This document shows positions 26,587 to 37,092 of a stretch of 64,000 nt of DNA, in pieces; within the stretch, counting starts at the first letter, position 1, and each line of letters begins with the position of its first letter. The notes under the pieces were generated by a model. The model saw only the letters and a program-made list of their open reading frames with translations. It ran no database searches and had not been told where the DNA came from. A program made the position numbers and the translations under genes. This DNA comes from Ruegeria halocynthiae. Its GTDB lineage: Bacteria > Pseudomonadota > Alphaproteobacteria > Rhodobacterales > Rhodobacteraceae. Location: assembly GCF_900106805.1 (NCBI RefSeq), contig NZ_FNNP01000001.1, positions 1,302,001 to 1,366,000 of the forward strand, written 5' to 3'.

Positions 26587-27990
26587 TCATCCCTTTGCGA
26601 GCCGTGATTTCACCTCGGTGGCGAAATCGTCACCGCGCTGCTCGAAGTTGTCGTACTGGTCGAAGCTCGCGGCCGCCGGGGCCAGCAGAACGGTTTCGCC
26701 GGGAAGCGCATCGGCCATGGCTTGCTTCACGGCTTCGGCCATGGTCGTGCAGACCATTGCATCTGCCTTCAACCTCATGGCGAATTCTGCGGCCTCTCGC
26801 CCGATCACATAGGCGCGGACGACTTGATCCAACGCCTCGCTCAACGCGTCCAGCCCGCCCTCTTTCTCAAGTCCGCCACAAATCCAGCGGATTTTCCCGA
26901 ACGCACTCAACGCCTTTATGGCGCTGTCTACATTGGTCGCCTTGGAATCATTCACATAGGTGATGCCATCCGCCTCGGCAATGATCTGACTGCGGTGCGG
27001 CAACCCGGGGAAACTGTGCAAGGCACTCTCAATCACCCGAGGTGCAAGCCCCAGCGCCCGACAGGCGGCATAGGCAGAGCAGGCGTTTTGATGATTATGG
27101 GCACCGGGCAGCCCCTTGATCTCGCGCAGGTCAATGGCCCCGGCCTGGCGGCCCTTTCGATACTCCGACAAGAACCCCTTGCGGGCAAAGACTTGCCAGC
27201 CTGGCCCGGTCAGTTTGCGCGCAACCGAGATGCGGATCACTCGGTCATCTGTCGGCCCCTCGGCCAGTTGGCCCGCCAGAAATGCTCCCTCGGGCTCATC
27301 GATCCCGATCACGGCGCGGTCCGGCCCACCTTCGGCAAAAAGGCGTCGTTTGGCTGCAAAGTAACCGCCCATGCCGCCATGCCGGTCCAGATGATCGGGT
27401 GAGAGATTTGTGAACACCGCCACATCAGGGGTCAGCGCGCGGGCCAGTTCGGTCTGATAACTGGAAAGTTCCAGTACCACGACCGAGCCGTCGCCACCCG
27501 GATCGATATCCAGCACGCCCCGCCCGATATTGCCCGCCAGTTGCGAGGCTCGCCCGGCCTCGGTCAGGATATGATGGATCAGCGCAGCGGTGGTCGACTT
27601 GCCGTTCGACCCGGTAACGGCAATGACCCGCGGCGGGGTGTCATAATTGTTCCACTCTGGCCCGGCGAAGGATCGAAAGAACAGGCCGATATCATTGTCG
27701 ACCGGCACACCCGCCTCCTGTGCGGCGGTAACTACCGGGTTCGGCGCCGGATAAAGGTGCGGAATGCCGGGTGAGACGATCAGAGCGGCGATATCCTCAA
27801 ACACGCCATGACTGCGCAGATCGACGCACGAGAATCCCTCGCCCTCGGCGGTTTCGCGCGCGGCGGGATTGTCGTCCCAGCAAATCGGCTCAGCCCCGCC
27901 TGCGCGCAGCGCCCGCACCGTGGTCAGGCCTGACCGCCCCAGCCCCAGAACCGCAACTTTCTGCCCTGAAAATCCTTTGACCGGGATCAT
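26587..27990 (-). CDS. murD: UDP-N-acetylmuramoylalanine--D-glutamate ligase MurD
   Basis: Mur ligase of 467 aa adding D-Glu to UDP-MurNAc-L-Ala. Motifs are [18 protein letters not shown] at the N-terminus, the ATP loop [29 protein letters not shown] and [15 protein letters not shown]. The ATG at 27990 is chosen because AGGTGGGC lies four bases upstream; a GTG at 27999 is an alternative. It ends the first dcw block and is 12 bases downstream of the small NTPase gene. Confidence 0.97.
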   Translation of the reverse strand: MIPVKGFSGQKVAVLGLGRSGLTTVRALRAGGAEPICWDDNPAARETAEGEGFSCVDLRSHGVFEDIAALIVSPGIPHLYPAPNPVVTAAQEAGVPVDNDIGLFFRSFAGPEWNNYDTPPRVIAVTGSNGKSTTAALIHHILTEAGRASQLAGNIGRGVLDIDPGGDGSVVVLELSSYQTELARALTPDVAVFTNLSPDHLDRHGGMGGYFAAKRRLFAEGGPDRAVIGIDEPEGAFLAGQLAEGPTDDRVIRISVARKLTGPGWQVFARKGFLSEYRKGRQAGAIDLREIKGLPGAHNHQNACSAYAACRALGLAPRVIESALHSFPGLPHRSQIIAEADGITYVNDSKATNVDSAIKALSAFGKIRWICGGLEKEGGLDALSEALDQVVRAYVIGREAAEFAMRLKADAMVCTTMAEAVKQAMADALPGETVLLAPAAASFDQYDNFEQRGDDFATEVKSRLAKG

Positions 27991-28002
27991 GTTGCCCACC
28001 TT

Positions 28003-28533
28003 TTATCCCAGTTGTTCTTCCAGCCAGTCCGCCCGCAAAGCGGCAGACCCTTTTGGAACAAGAACTGTTTCAAACCCATAGCTTGGTAACCGGTCGCACA
28101 ATGCTTCGAATTCCGCAATAGCTGCGGCCCAGTTGTGCCGCCGGTCTTCATCCTGTTCGAATATCTCAGGCCAAGGAGGAAATAGAAACACGCGCGATTC
28201 GTAGCCCAAGTGCAGTATCTGTTCGCGTACTGATGGTGCCAGTGGCGTATCAGTTCGGTCATACCAAATCATCGCATCCAGCGCGGAACGATCAAAAATC
28301 ACCAGATCATCTGTGACGCTTTGGATGTCTGACGTCGCAATTTCAATGATCCGGCGGCAGAATGCTTCGGGATCGATCCATGGCAGAGCACGGCCACCAC
28401 ATTGTCTTTCCTCGGCAATGACACGGCGACCCGGCTCGGGAACTGTTGAATATCCACGCCGGGCCATCTCGTCCAGCAGGGTAGATTTACCACCGCCGGA
28501 GCATCCCGAAAGTACAACGAAACGCGGGCTCAC
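28003..28533 (-). CDS. Small P-loop NTPase (AAA_28-like) between mraY and murD
   Basis: A 176-aa P-loop protein with Walker [13 protein letters not shown] near the N-terminus and a likely Walker B/acidic segment [30 protein letters not shown] and [21 protein letters not shown] resemble the AAA_28/kinase-like families related to NadR and gluconate kinases. The substrate is unknown. It begins with GTG overlapping the mraY stop (GTGA), so it is cotranslated with peptidoglycan enzymes. The insertion in the cluster is unusual compared with the textbook order. Confidence 0.8.
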   Translation of the reverse strand: MSPRFVVLSGCSGGGKSTLLDEMARRGYSTVPEPGRRVIAEERQCGGRALPWIDPEAFCRRIIEIATSDIQSVTDDLVIFDRSALDAMIWYDRTDTPLAPSVREQILHLGYESRVFLFPPWPEIFEQDEDRRHNWAAAIAEFEALCDRLPSYGFETVLVPKGSAALRADWLEEQLG

Positions 28534-29612
28534 CGGACCTTCAGCGTCGCCAACCCGATCATCGCCAGGATCAGTGAGATGATCCAGAAGCGGATCACGA
28601 TGGTGGGCTCAGCCCAGCCCTTTTTCTCGTAATGATGATGGATCGGGGCCATCAGGAATACCCGTTTTCCAGTGCGCTTGAAATAGAGCACCTGAATGAT
28701 CACGCTCAGCGCCTCGACCACGAACAGCCCGCCTACGATGGCCAACACCAGTTCGTGCTTGGTCGCCACTGCGATCGCACCCAGTGCACCACCCAGTGCC
28801 AGCGAGCCCGTATCACCCATGAACACCGCCGCCGGAGGGGCGTTGTACCACAAGAACCCAAGCCCCGCGCCAAAGAGCGCCGAGGTGAAGATGAATATCT
28901 CTCCCGTTCCCGGCACGTAGTGCACATCGAGATATTCGGTAAAGTCGACCCGCCCGACCGCATATGCGATCACGCCCAGCGTCGAGGCCGCGATCATCGC
29001 AGGCATGATGGCCAGCCCGTCCAGCCCATCCGTCAGGTTCACTGCGTTGGCAGAGCCCACAATCACGATGACCGCGAACGGGATATAGAACAGGCCCAAA
29101 TTGATCAGCGTGTCCTTGAACACCGGTAAGGCGAGCTGGTTCTGTAGTTCTGCAGGGTGGTGCAACCCCGCCCATAGCGACGCCAGAACTGCAATCAGAA
29201 TACCCAGAGCCAAACGCATTTTGCTCGAAACGCCCTTGGTGTTCTGTTTCGACACTTTGGCATAATCGTCAGCAAAACCAATCGCGGCAAACGCGAGCGT
29301 CACAAACAAGACCATCCAGACATATGGATTATCCCAACGCGCCCAGATCAGGGTCGATGTCATCAGCGCACCAACGATCAGCAGCCCACCCATGGTTGGC
29401 GTCCCGGCTTTGGACAGATGCCCCTCTGGCCCGTCATCACGGATCGGCTGGCCCTTTCCCTGCTTGCGGCGCAATACGTTGATCAACGGTTTTCCGAACA
29501 AAAATCCAAAAATCAGCGCAGTCAGAAAGGCGCCCCCCGCCCGGAACGTGATATAGCGGAAGAGGTTCCAGAAGTCTCCTCCATCCGATAGGGCGGTCAA
29601 CCAATAGAGCAT
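28530..29612 (-). CDS. mraY: Phospho-N-acetylmuramoyl-pentapeptide-transferase MraY
   Basis: Ten-helix membrane enzyme of 360 aa that transfers phospho-MurNAc-pentapeptide from UDP to undecaprenyl phosphate, giving lipid [29 protein letters not shown] with the acidic pair, and [14 protein letters not shown] are all intact. The [11 protein letters not shown] loop near the C-terminus is also present. It follows murF with a 34-base gap and is in the usual order murF-mraY. Confidence 0.97.
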   Translation of the reverse strand: MLYWLTALSDGGDFWNLFRYITFRAGGAFLTALIFGFLFGKPLINVLRRKQGKGQPIRDDGPEGHLSKAGTPTMGGLLIVGALMTSTLIWARWDNPYVWMVLFVTLAFAAIGFADDYAKVSKQNTKGVSSKMRLALGILIAVLASLWAGLHHPAELQNQLALPVFKDTLINLGLFYIPFAVIVIVGSANAVNLTDGLDGLAIMPAMIAASTLGVIAYAVGRVDFTEYLDVHYVPGTGEIFIFTSALFGAGLGFLWYNAPPAAVFMGDTGSLALGGALGAIAVATKHELVLAIVGGLFVVEALSVIIQVLYFKRTGKRVFLMAPIHHHYEKKGWAEPTIVIRFWIISLILAMIGLATLKVR

Positions 29613-29646
29613 TCCAAAACCTTTCTCACACGGGCATCACGGGCGC

Positions 29647-31041
29647 TTACGACTCAAGCGCGCCCCCTTGCCCCATTTTCCGCAGACCGTCAACAATCTG
29701 CGCCAATGCCATACTCAGCGATCCCTTGGCCAGTACCGCATCGCCATCGCGGATCAGCTCGGGCAAATGTTTGGCCATCTCGACGCTGGTCGCAGTCCAC
29801 AGCCCGCGCTTGTGTTCGGGCAGTGCATGATGCAGCGACCGCATCAGCGGGCCGATGCAATGAACCTGATCAACTTGCGCCATTGCAGCCAAATCGGCCA
29901 TCGTCGCGTGCATGGCAGATTCCTGCGCGCCCAGTTCTTTCATGTCCCCCAAGAACGCGATCTTGCGTCTACCCGCCGACGCAGCCAGCACGTCCAAAGC
30001 GGCCTCCATCGAGGTCGGGTTGGCATTGTAGCTATCATCCAGCAGTTCGATCTGTGCCCCATTCAGCAACGCGATCACTTCGCGCACCCCGCGCCCCTTG
30101 ACCGGAGACCAGCGGCGCAGGCCAGCAATGGCCTGATCCAGATCAACGCCCAGTTCAACACAAGATGCCAGAGCGCCCAGCGCATTCATGGCGAAATGCG
30201 TACCTGCGGATTGGACCTCGAAAGAGAATTCCTTGTCGCCCACTCTGCCCTTTGCCTGCAGGCTATCGGCCCCCTGCTCAACATGAATCAGCGCATAGTC
30301 ACCCGCCGTACGGCCGAATTCGACAATTTTTGCGCCACGATCCCGCGCACAGCTACGCAAAATGTCAGCGTGCTCGATATCGGTATTGACGATAGCAGCT
30401 CCACCTTTGGCCAGCCCGTTGAAGATCGCGGCCTTCTCATGGGCAATGCCTGCAACCGATTCGAAGGCTTCAAGATGCACTGCAGCCACGGTCGTTACCA
30501 ACCCCACGTGTGGCCTGGCCTGACGCACCAGAGGGGCGATTTCACCCGGGTGGTTCATGCCGATCTCGATGACGGCAAATTCAGTGTAACGCGGCATCCG
30601 CGCCAGCGTCAGGGGCACGCCCCAATGGTTGTTGTAGCTGGCAACGCTGGCATGGGTTTTGCCTTGAGTTTCCAGTATGCTGGCCAGCATTTCTTTAGTC
30701 GAGGTCTTGCCAACGCTACCGGTGACCCCCACCACGTGTGCATCTGTCCTGGCACGAGCCGCCTGCCCCAGCGCCTCAAGCCCAGCCTGCACATCGTCAA
30801 CGATCAAGAGTGCGGCATCCCCGGGCACGCTTTCCGGGATATGGGACACCAGCGCGGCGCCCGCGCCTTTATCCAGAGCTTGGGCGACGAAATCATGGCC
30901 GTCGCGGGCGGCCTTGAGCGCGACAAACAAATCGCCCGGTTGCAGGGTGCGAGTGTCGATCGAGACGCCAGTCACTTGCCAATCGGTGGTGGCACGCCCG
31001 TTGGTCGCCTCGACGGCCTCGGCTGCTGTCCAGAGCGTCAT
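29647..31041 (-). CDS. murF: UDP-MurNAc-tripeptide--D-Ala-D-Ala ligase MurF
   Basis: Last cytoplasmic Mur ligase, 464 aa, adding the D-Ala-D-Ala made by Ddl. The ATP loop is GSVGKTSTKEML. The segment YNNHWGVPLTLARMP, EIGMNHPGEIAPLV and DDSYNANPTSMEAAL are MurF-specific. The start ATG overlaps the murE stop by four bases. Confidence 0.97.
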   Translation of the reverse strand: MTLWTAAEAVEATNGRATTDWQVTGVSIDTRTLQPGDLFVALKAARDGHDFVAQALDKGAGAALVSHIPESVPGDAALLIVDDVQAGLEALGQAARARTDAHVVGVTGSVGKTSTKEMLASILETQGKTHASVASYNNHWGVPLTLARMPRYTEFAVIEIGMNHPGEIAPLVRQARPHVGLVTTVAAVHLEAFESVAGIAHEKAAIFNGLAKGGAAIVNTDIEHADILRSCARDRGAKIVEFGRTAGDYALIHVEQGADSLQAKGRVGDKEFSFEVQSAGTHFAMNALGALASCVELGVDLDQAIAGLRRWSPVKGRGVREVIALLNGAQIELLDDSYNANPTSMEAALDVLAASAGRRKIAFLGDMKELGAQESAMHATMADLAAMAQVDQVHCIGPLMRSLHHALPEHKRGLWTATSVEMAKHLPELIRDGDAVLAKGSLSMALAQIVDGLRKMGQGGALES

Positions 31042-32519
31042 GCAACCCTCCCGTCCAATGCGGCGACCGAAATACTGGCCTGCTCCACATCATCAAATGG
31101 CAGGACCTGATCGCCGACGATCTGGCCGGTTTCATGGCCTTTGCCCGCGATCAACAGGGCGTCACCCGGCTGCAAAGCGTCGATACCGCGCAGGATGGCC
31201 TCGGCTCGGTCGCCCACTTCGGTCGCTTCAGGCGCGCCCAGCATGACAGCAGCGCGGATGATGGCGGGGTCCTCGCTGCGGGGATTGTCATCGGTGACGA
31301 AGACCAGATCGGCGTTTTCTGCCGCCGCGTGGCCCATAAGCGGGCGTTTGGTGGCGTCACGGTCGCCCCCTGCACCGACGATGGCGATCAGACGGCCCAT
31401 GACATGGGGGCGCATCGCTTTTAGCGCAGTGGCGACCGCATCCGGTGTATGGGCGTAATCGACGAAAACGGCAGCGCCGTTGTCACGGGTGGCGGCCAGC
31501 TGCATCCGCCCCCGGACCGTTGTCAGGTGAGGAAGAGTTTCGAACACGCGATTGGGGTCCTCGCCTGCCGCGATGACCAGACCACAGGCGAGCAACACGT
31601 TTTCTGCCTGAAAACCACCGATCAGGTTCAGTCGGGTTTGATAGGTCTTTCCCTCCCACGAAAAGCGCAGGTCCTGCCCGGTCGCGTCAAAGCGTTGATT
31701 CAGAAGGCAAAGGTCGGCTTCTTCTGACCCCACAGTGATTATGTTCTGACCACGCGCCTCGGCAATCTTGCACATCTGGGCGCCCTTGGGATCGCTGAGG
31801 TTGATCACCGCGACCCCATCTTCGGGCAGCACCCGGTCAAACAGGCCCGCCTTGGCGGCGAAATAGGCCTCGAACGTGTCGTGATAGTCCAGATGGTCCT
31901 GCGTGAAGTTCGAAAACCCGGCAGCGCTCAGACGCACCCCGTCCAGCCGGCGCTGTTCAAGACCGTGCGAGGATGCCTCCATCGCTGCGTGCGTCACGCC
32001 GTTCTCGGCGGCTTCGGCCAGGCAGCGGTGCAGGGTGATCGGTTCGGGCGTGGTGTGCGCCAGTGGGGCGGTCCATGCGCCCTCGATCCCGGTGGTGCCG
32101 AGGTTAACGGCAGCAAGGTCCAGCTCGGTCCATATCTGGCGAACGAAACTGGCCACGGATGTTTTGCCATTGGTGCCGGTGACGGCCACGATGGTTTGCG
32201 GCTGCGCGCCGAACCACAAGGCGGCAGCACCCGCCAGCGCCTGACGGGGGTCTTCGGTCACGATCAGGGCCGCGTCGGATGCGGCCAGTTCATCGGCGGC
32301 AATCTCAGCCCCTTTGGCGTCAGTCAGGATGGCAGCGGCCCCCATGCGCAGGGCATATTGGATAAACTCTCCGCCATGAACGCGGGTGCCGGGGAGCGCT
32401 GCGAAAAGAAAGCCGTCTTTGACCTCGCGGCTATCGACAGCCAAACCGGTAATGTCAGGATTTGCGCCACCTCGCGCAGTCAGGGCCAGTTGGCTGAGTT
32501 TCTTTGACCGATTACCCAT
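31038..32519 (-). CDS. murE: UDP-MurNAc-dipeptide--meso-diaminopimelate ligase MurE
   Basis: Mur ligase of 493 aa that adds the third stem residue. The ATP loop is GTNGKTSVASFV, and HAAMEASSHGLEQRRLDG and DYAHTPDAVATAL follow. The motif DDNPRSEDP contains DNPR, the signature for meso-diaminopimelate rather than lysine, as expected for a Gram-negative organism. AGAGGTGGGTC precedes the ATG. Its stop overlaps murF. Confidence 0.97.
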   Translation of the reverse strand: MGNRSKKLSQLALTARGGANPDITGLAVDSREVKDGFLFAALPGTRVHGGEFIQYALRMGAAAILTDAKGAEIAADELAASDAALIVTEDPRQALAGAAALWFGAQPQTIVAVTGTNGKTSVASFVRQIWTELDLAAVNLGTTGIEGAWTAPLAHTTPEPITLHRCLAEAAENGVTHAAMEASSHGLEQRRLDGVRLSAAGFSNFTQDHLDYHDTFEAYFAAKAGLFDRVLPEDGVAVINLSDPKGAQMCKIAEARGQNIITVGSEEADLCLLNQRFDATGQDLRFSWEGKTYQTRLNLIGGFQAENVLLACGLVIAAGEDPNRVFETLPHLTTVRGRMQLAATRDNGAAVFVDYAHTPDAVATALKAMRPHVMGRLIAIVGAGGDRDATKRPLMGHAAAENADLVFVTDDNPRSEDPAIIRAAVMLGAPEATEVGDRAEAILRGIDALQPGDALLIAGKGHETGQIVGDQVLPFDDVEQASISVAALDGRVA

Positions 32520-32541
32520 GACCCACCTCTTGTCGGACAGC

Positions 32542-34329
32542 CTAATTTGAGGTCAGCGTTATAGCAGCGCGCGCCTCAGGCTCAAGGCGGGGTCTGAGGC
32601 CCAGCAGTGGCGCGATACGTGCGATCAGTTCTGCGGCGACGGGGACGGCCGTCCAACCCGCGGTGCGGCGCTTTTCGCCATAGGCAACGATGGATGGCTC
32701 ATCCAGCGTGACGATCAGTACATATTTCGGATCATAGGCTGGGAAGATCGTCGCGAAGGTCGCAATCACCTTGTCATCATAGTAGCCACCGCGCGGCTTA
32801 GGCTTATCGGCAGTACCGGTCTTGCCCGCCACGTCATACCCCGCCACGTCGCCAAAGCTGGCTGTGCCATCGGTGACCACCTTGCGCAGCATCGCTTGTG
32901 CCTGCTTGGCCGTGTTTTCGGACATCACGCGGGGGCCGTATTGCGGACCATTTCGGCGCATTACAGTCGGGCTGACATAATGCCCTCCGTTGGCAATCGC
33001 CGCATATCCCGCAGCAAGGTGCATCGGGCTGGTCGACAGGCCATGACCATAGGAAATGGTCACTGTACTCAGTTCACCCCACTTCTTGGGCTTGAGCGGT
33101 TCACCCCCTTTTGCCTCCACAATCTCGAACGGGGTTGGGTCGAACATGCCCAACGCATTCAGAAAATCCTGCTGCCGCTTGGCCCCGATCTGCAGCGCTA
33201 ACCGCCCGGTGCCTCGGTTCGAGCTGTGGACAATCACATCGGTGACACTGATTTCGCCATAGTTCTTGCCGTTGAACTCGCCGATCGGAAAGCGCCCGAT
33301 TTTCATCGGACCAGACGTGTCGATAATCGTGTTGGAATTCACCAGACCCAACTGCATCGCCTGCGCGGCAGTGAAGATTTTGAACACCGATCCCAGCTCA
33401 TAAACACCCTGCACATAGCGGTTGAACAGCGGGCTGTCGGAGGGATCAAACCCCGAGGTCGGCGGGCGTGGGCGGTCGTTCGGATCAAAGGAAGGCAGCG
33501 AGGCCGCCGAGACCACCTCACCCGTATGCGCGTTCATCAGAACCGCCGAGGCGCCCTTGGCGTTCATGATCTTCATGCCACCAAAAAGCACCTGTTCAAC
33601 GGCTGCCTGAACGGTCAGATCCAATGACAGTTGCAGAGGCTTGTTGCCATTGGCCGGATCGCGCAGATAGTCGTCGAACTGCTTTTCTACCCCAGCAACG
33701 CCGATCACCTCGGCCGCACTGACGCCCTCGCGACCAAAGCCCGAACCGCCCAGAATATGCGCGGCCAGACGGCCATTTGGATAAAGCCGCATCTCACGCG
33801 GCCCGAATAGAATGCCCGGATCACCAATGTCATGCACAGCCTGCTTCTGTTCCGGTGAGATTCGTTTTTTGATCCACAGGAACTTTCGCTTGCCGGTGAA
33901 GTCGTTGACCAAACGCTCTTTGTCCAGATCGGGGAAGATAGAGACCAACTGCTCGGCGGCGGCAATCGGGTCGATCATCAGGGGTGGCTGGGCATAGACC
34001 GAGTATGTGTCCAGATTAGTCGCCAGAATTCGCCCCTCACGGTCCACGATGTTGGCCCGCTGCATGGCGATGGATGCCCCGGGCGCGTTGGCCAGCGGCT
34101 CTTGCGCTTCGGACGTCGCAAGCGCGCCCATACGGAAACCGACAACCGAGAAGGCGCAGAAGAAGAACAGCCCCAACACCAGCAGACGGCCTTCGGCACG
34201 GGCGCGGGCGCGGTCTTTCATGTCTTCGTGACGCTGACGGATGTTCTCACGTTCGATCACCTTCGGGTTTTCACCTCGGGCACGGGCATCAAGAATTCGA
34301 GCCAGAGGGCGGAGCGGAGTGCGAGTCAT
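32542..34329 (-). CDS. ftsI: Septal peptidoglycan transpeptidase FtsI (PBP3)
   Basis: Class B penicillin-binding protein of 595 aa, the transpeptidase partner of FtsW. A cytoplasmic tail and a single helix (LLVLGLFFFCAFSVVGFRMGAL, about 48-70) are followed by the pedestal domain (RANIVDREGRILATNL). The catalytic domain has ELGSVFKIFTAAQ (SxxK), HSSNRGTG (SxN) and AGKTGTADK (KTG). The start overlaps the ftsL stop by four bases. Confidence 0.97.
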   Translation of the reverse strand: MTRTPLRPLARILDARARGENPKVIERENIRQRHEDMKDRARARAEGRLLVLGLFFFCAFSVVGFRMGALATSEAQEPLANAPGASIAMQRANIVDREGRILATNLDTYSVYAQPPLMIDPIAAAEQLVSIFPDLDKERLVNDFTGKRKFLWIKKRISPEQKQAVHDIGDPGILFGPREMRLYPNGRLAAHILGGSGFGREGVSAAEVIGVAGVEKQFDDYLRDPANGNKPLQLSLDLTVQAAVEQVLFGGMKIMNAKGASAVLMNAHTGEVVSAASLPSFDPNDRPRPPTSGFDPSDSPLFNRYVQGVYELGSVFKIFTAAQAMQLGLVNSNTIIDTSGPMKIGRFPIGEFNGKNYGEISVTDVIVHSSNRGTGRLALQIGAKRQQDFLNALGMFDPTPFEIVEAKGGEPLKPKKWGELSTVTISYGHGLSTSPMHLAAGYAAIANGGHYVSPTVMRRNGPQYGPRVMSENTAKQAQAMLRKVVTDGTASFGDVAGYDVAGKTGTADKPKPRGGYYDDKVIATFATIFPAYDPKYVLIVTLDEPSIVAYGEKRRTAGWTAVPVAAELIARIAPLLGLRPRLEPEARAAITLTSN

Positions 34330-34694
34330 GGGAACTGCACCTCACCCAGTGCCTGCGTCTCGGTGATCGCCTGCAGTTCCAGCGGATCCACGATGGGCAG
34401 ATCCGGGTCTTCGCCGTAGGAAATCTGGTTGGCACGGCCAAATTGTTCGGCACGAAGGGGCAGCAGAGCCAAACGTTCGAAATTCAGGTCGGCCAGTTCA
34501 CGCAGGCGATCGGGCCGGTTCAGATAGGCCCACTCGGCATTCAACACCGCCAGTCGCGCCTGCGCCACACCAATCTTTTGCTGCAATGACTGGGTTTCTT
34601 TGACCACTTGCTGCGTGCGATAGTTTTCTTGGTACGCCCACAGCGCCAACCCAAACACGGACAAGGCGGTCAACACATACAATATACTCTTCAT
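34326..34694 (-). CDS. ftsL: Cell division protein FtsL
   Basis: Short bitopic protein of 122 aa in the FtsQLB complex. An N-terminal membrane helix ([20 protein letters not shown]) is followed by a periplasmic coiled coil (about 30-65, [21 protein letters not shown]), then the [11 protein letters not shown] segment common to alphaproteobacterial FtsL. Identification relies on layout and its place between rsmH and ftsI, with ATGA overlaps on both sides. Confidence 0.92.
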   Translation of the reverse strand: MKSILYVLTALSVFGLALWAYQENYRTQQVVKETQSLQQKIGVAQARLAVLNAEWAYLNRPDRLRELADLNFERLALLPLRAEQFGRANQISYGEDPDLPIVDPLELQAITETQALGEVQFP

Positions 34695-35683
34695 CTTGCC
34701 TTTCCCCCCACTTGCGGCATCGCTATGACGCGGGCCTCAATTTCCCCCGCCGGGGCATCCGTACGAATGGCGACCCGCAACTTGGCCGAGCGCGCGCGCG
34801 GATTTTCTTGTAGCTCCTGCTCATCCGGGCCTACGGCCTTGCGGGTTTTCAGCGTGAATTGCGGCTGGTCTTCCTGCATCTCTGGCGCATAGCGGTTGGC
34901 GCGACCTGTCTTGCCTGCGCGCGATTGCAAGAACCGCTTGACCATCCGGTCTTCGATAGAATGGAATGTGACAACGGCCAGTAGCCCGCCAGGCTTTAAC
35001 GCCCGCTCGGCAGCCATAAGGCCCTGAAACAGCTCTTCATATTCCGCGTTCACCGCGATCCGCAGTCCTTGAAAGCTGCGCGTTGCCGGGTGCGATTGAC
35101 CGGGTTTCGGGCGCGGCAGGCAGGATTCGACGATCTCGGCCAGACGCAGCGTCGTCGTAATCGGCTCCTCTGCCCGCGCCTTGACGATGGACTTCGCGAT
35201 ACGACGGCTGGCGCGCTCTTCCCCAAAATGGAACAGGATATCAGCCAGTTGTGCTTCGGTCGCAGTGTTGACCAGATCGGCAGCGCTTTCGCCATCCTGG
35301 CTCATGCGCATGTCCAGCGGGCCATCTTTCATGAAGGAGAATCCGCGTTCAGCCTGATCCAATTGCATGGACGAGACGCCGAGATCCAGCACCACGCCGT
35401 CCAGATCCTGTGCGTATTCATCCATGCGAGAGAACACGCCCTGCTGCATTTCCAGCCGATCACCGTATTGTCCGACCCAATCCGCAGCCATCTCAAAGGC
35501 CAGCGGGTCGCGGTCCACGCCGATGACCTTCTCAGCCCCGGCCTCAAGCAATCCACGCGCATACCCACCTGCCCCAAAAGTGCCGTCCAGCCATACACCC
35601 GAAACCGGAGCGACGGCGGCCAGCAACGGGCGCAACAGAACAGGGATGTGAGGTTTTTCCGAAGGGGTCAAAGCGCCGGACAT
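34691..35683 (-). CDS. rsmH: 16S rRNA (cytosine1402-N4)-methyltransferase RsmH
   Basis: SAM-dependent enzyme (MraW) of 330 aa that N4-methylates C1402 in the 30S decoding centre. The start region [18 protein letters not shown] leads into the SAM site [50 protein letters not shown] and [13 protein letters not shown] are diagnostic. The reading frame continues upstream through mraZ, but the real start is the ATG at 35683, four bases after mraZ ends. Confidence 0.96.
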   Translation of the reverse strand: MSGALTPSEKPHIPVLLRPLLAAVAPVSGVWLDGTFGAGGYARGLLEAGAEKVIGVDRDPLAFEMAADWVGQYGDRLEMQQGVFSRMDEYAQDLDGVVLDLGVSSMQLDQAERGFSFMKDGPLDMRMSQDGESAADLVNTATEAQLADILFHFGEERASRRIAKSIVKARAEEPITTTLRLAEIVESCLPRPKPGQSHPATRSFQGLRIAVNAEYEELFQGLMAAERALKPGGLLAVVTFHSIEDRMVKRFLQSRAGKTGRANRYAPEMQEDQPQFTLKTRKAVGPDEQELQENPRARSAKLRVAIRTDAPAGEIEARVIAMPQVGGKAR

Positions 35684-35687
35684 GCCG

Positions 35688-36191
35688 TCACCCGTCCCCG
35701 ATGCCATCGAGATACTGCATCGGATCGAAATCATCCGGCAGATCGTCGATCCACTCTTCGGTCTTGGCCAGTTCCTCGACCTCATAAGTCTCGGGCTTCC
35801 AGATCTGGAACGTGTCACCCGCAGCAATAAAGAACGCCTCATTCTCAAGGTCGATCTTGTTGCGCAGCTTGGCAGGCAAAACCAGTCGCCCGGTTTCATC
35901 CACATTGGTCGGGAAGGACTGACCGTGGAACATACGTTGCAGCATCCGGCGCTGCATCGAGCCGCGCGGCAGCGCATCGATCTTGGCGTCGACTTCATCA
36001 ATCGCCTGCATCGTATAACATTCAAGGAAATTGCGGCGGTGGTCGCCATAGACAATCACCAGTTCAGGATTGTCACCGGGCTGCCAGTTTGGATCGGACG
36101 TTTCAAGCACACGGCGAAACGAGGCCGGGATCGAGACCCTGCCCTTCGTGTCCACCTTATGGTGGCTTTCACCTCTAAACCTGCGCGCCAA
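35688..36191 (-). CDS. mraZ: Transcriptional regulator MraZ
   Basis: First gene of the dcw cluster, 167 aa, an AbrB-type DNA-binding protein that represses its own operon in E. coli. Two MraZ/SpoVT-AbrB repeats are visible: [20 protein letters not shown] (N-terminal) and [19 protein letters not shown] (central). The start appears to be TTG at 36191, because AAGGGACA lies about eight bases upstream and no in-frame ATG precedes the conserved ARRFRGE. Repeats of GTGGGG in the leader could be MraZ sites, but spacing is not clear. Confidence 0.93.
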   Translation of the reverse strand: MARRFRGESHHKVDTKGRVSIPASFRRVLETSDPNWQPGDNPELVIVYGDHRRNFLECYTMQAIDEVDAKIDALPRGSMQRRMLQRMFHGQSFPTNVDETGRLVLPAKLRNKIDLENEAFFIAAGDTFQIWKPETYEVEELAKTEEWIDDLPDDFDPMQYLDGIGDG

Positions 36192-36244
36192 GACGACTGT
36201 CCCTTTCGCTTGCGCCCCACCAGAATTTCACGTTCCCCCGAAAG

Positions 36245-36286
36245 GAAAAACGGCGGGTTGATCTGCTGCCACTGATCAACCCGCCG
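36245..36286 (-). terminator. Intrinsic terminator inside the mraZ leader
   Basis: A perfect 13-bp inverted repeat (CGGCGGGTTGATC and GATCAACCCGCCG, ten-base loop, 36251-36286) is followed on the minus strand by TTTTTCC. It lies about 60 bases upstream of mraZ and faces into it, so leader transcripts would end here. It is the probable 3' end of the UpsM-like RNA. Confidence 0.85.
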
Positions 36287-36450
36287 CATTGACCCGCTAT
36301 GCGGGATGTCCAGCTGCGCGCGCCACCTGGGGGGATGTCTGCTCGCCCGCGCGCCGGATCTGTTAAACGATGAAAGCGAGATGCCTGTATGAAACCTATT
36401 TTTATATTTTTGGTTCGGGGTCGTTTGGTGCCCCTTTAACTGTGCTCGCC
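36245..36450 (-). ncRNA. Putative UpsM-like small RNA from the mraZ leader
   Basis: In Rhodobacter sphaeroides the dcw cluster is preceded by a long 5' leader whose early termination gives the abundant small RNA UpsM, roughly 200 nt. Here the minus-strand leader of mraZ likewise holds structured G/C-rich sequence (GGGGCACCAAACGACCCC near 36410-36430, and CCCGCATAGCGGG near 36295) ending in a strong terminator. No protein gene lies between. The 3' end at about 36245 is well supported; the 5' end is a guess, since no promoter was assigned. Family membership is inferred from location and architecture. Confidence 0.5.
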
Positions 36451-37092
36451 CTCATCGGGTAAACTAGGGATGCCATGGGAAATCATGGAAATCAATAGAA
36501 ATTTTGCAACAACGGAAGTGATTCCAGTAATGAAATTAGGTTAAAGCAATCAAAATCGAAGCAAAATGTACCACAAATAGATATCCATAGGTCAATACAC
36601 ACCACATATGCGCAATTTGATGCCAGAGATATTCCTCCCACGATTTCCCATAAATTTTCTAAAGACGAGGCAGATCCAATGCTCAAGGCCTTATGAACCA
36701 ACTATCCCACACGAATCACAGGCCACCGGCAAGCCATCCCCATACCCGACCCATGCTTTCCCACAACACAACCATGCCGCGGGTTGGGATCAGCGATGAG
36801 AGCCCCAACCCGACTTGATTTGACACAAGACGTTCAGACAAACGCTAATCCCGCTCACAGGATTAACACCCTTAGTCATGGTGACCGAACAGGCGAAACA
36901 CCAACGACGAGATAAAACACATGTTTTATTGGCAGTTATTGGGTTGGACCGGAATATCCCGATAATCCATGCATTTGCTGCATAGCGGCATTGACGACGC
37001 GAGCTATTGTGCAATTGCAGCATTTACTTATTTTCACCCTCAAGCAAGCGCCGAACGAGATCGGCAACAGCACGAATGAACGGATGAAGAAG
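36451..37092. other. A/T-rich spacer between the mraZ leader and DUF1127
   Basis: No protein gene is supported. The stretch 36480-36710 is markedly A/T-rich. Two inverted repeats stand out: TAATCC/GGATTA (36846-36865) and the perfect palindrome ATAAAACA-CA-TGTTTTAT (36912-36929). The promoter of the mraZ leader (minus) and that of DUF1127 (plus) should lie here. TTGTGC followed 16 bases later by TATTTT (about 37005-37033) is one weak candidate for the latter. Heat-shock-type promoters would fit the family but were not recognised with confidence. Confidence 0.4.

Noticed and set aside
29668..31110. A 480-codon open frame antisense to murF
   Set aside because: The sense strand carries all MurF motifs and overlaps murE and mraY in the normal order.
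36192..36700. RNase P RNA gene upstream of mraZ
   Set aside because: The conserved P4-region sequences of RNase P RNA were looked for on the minus strand and not found.
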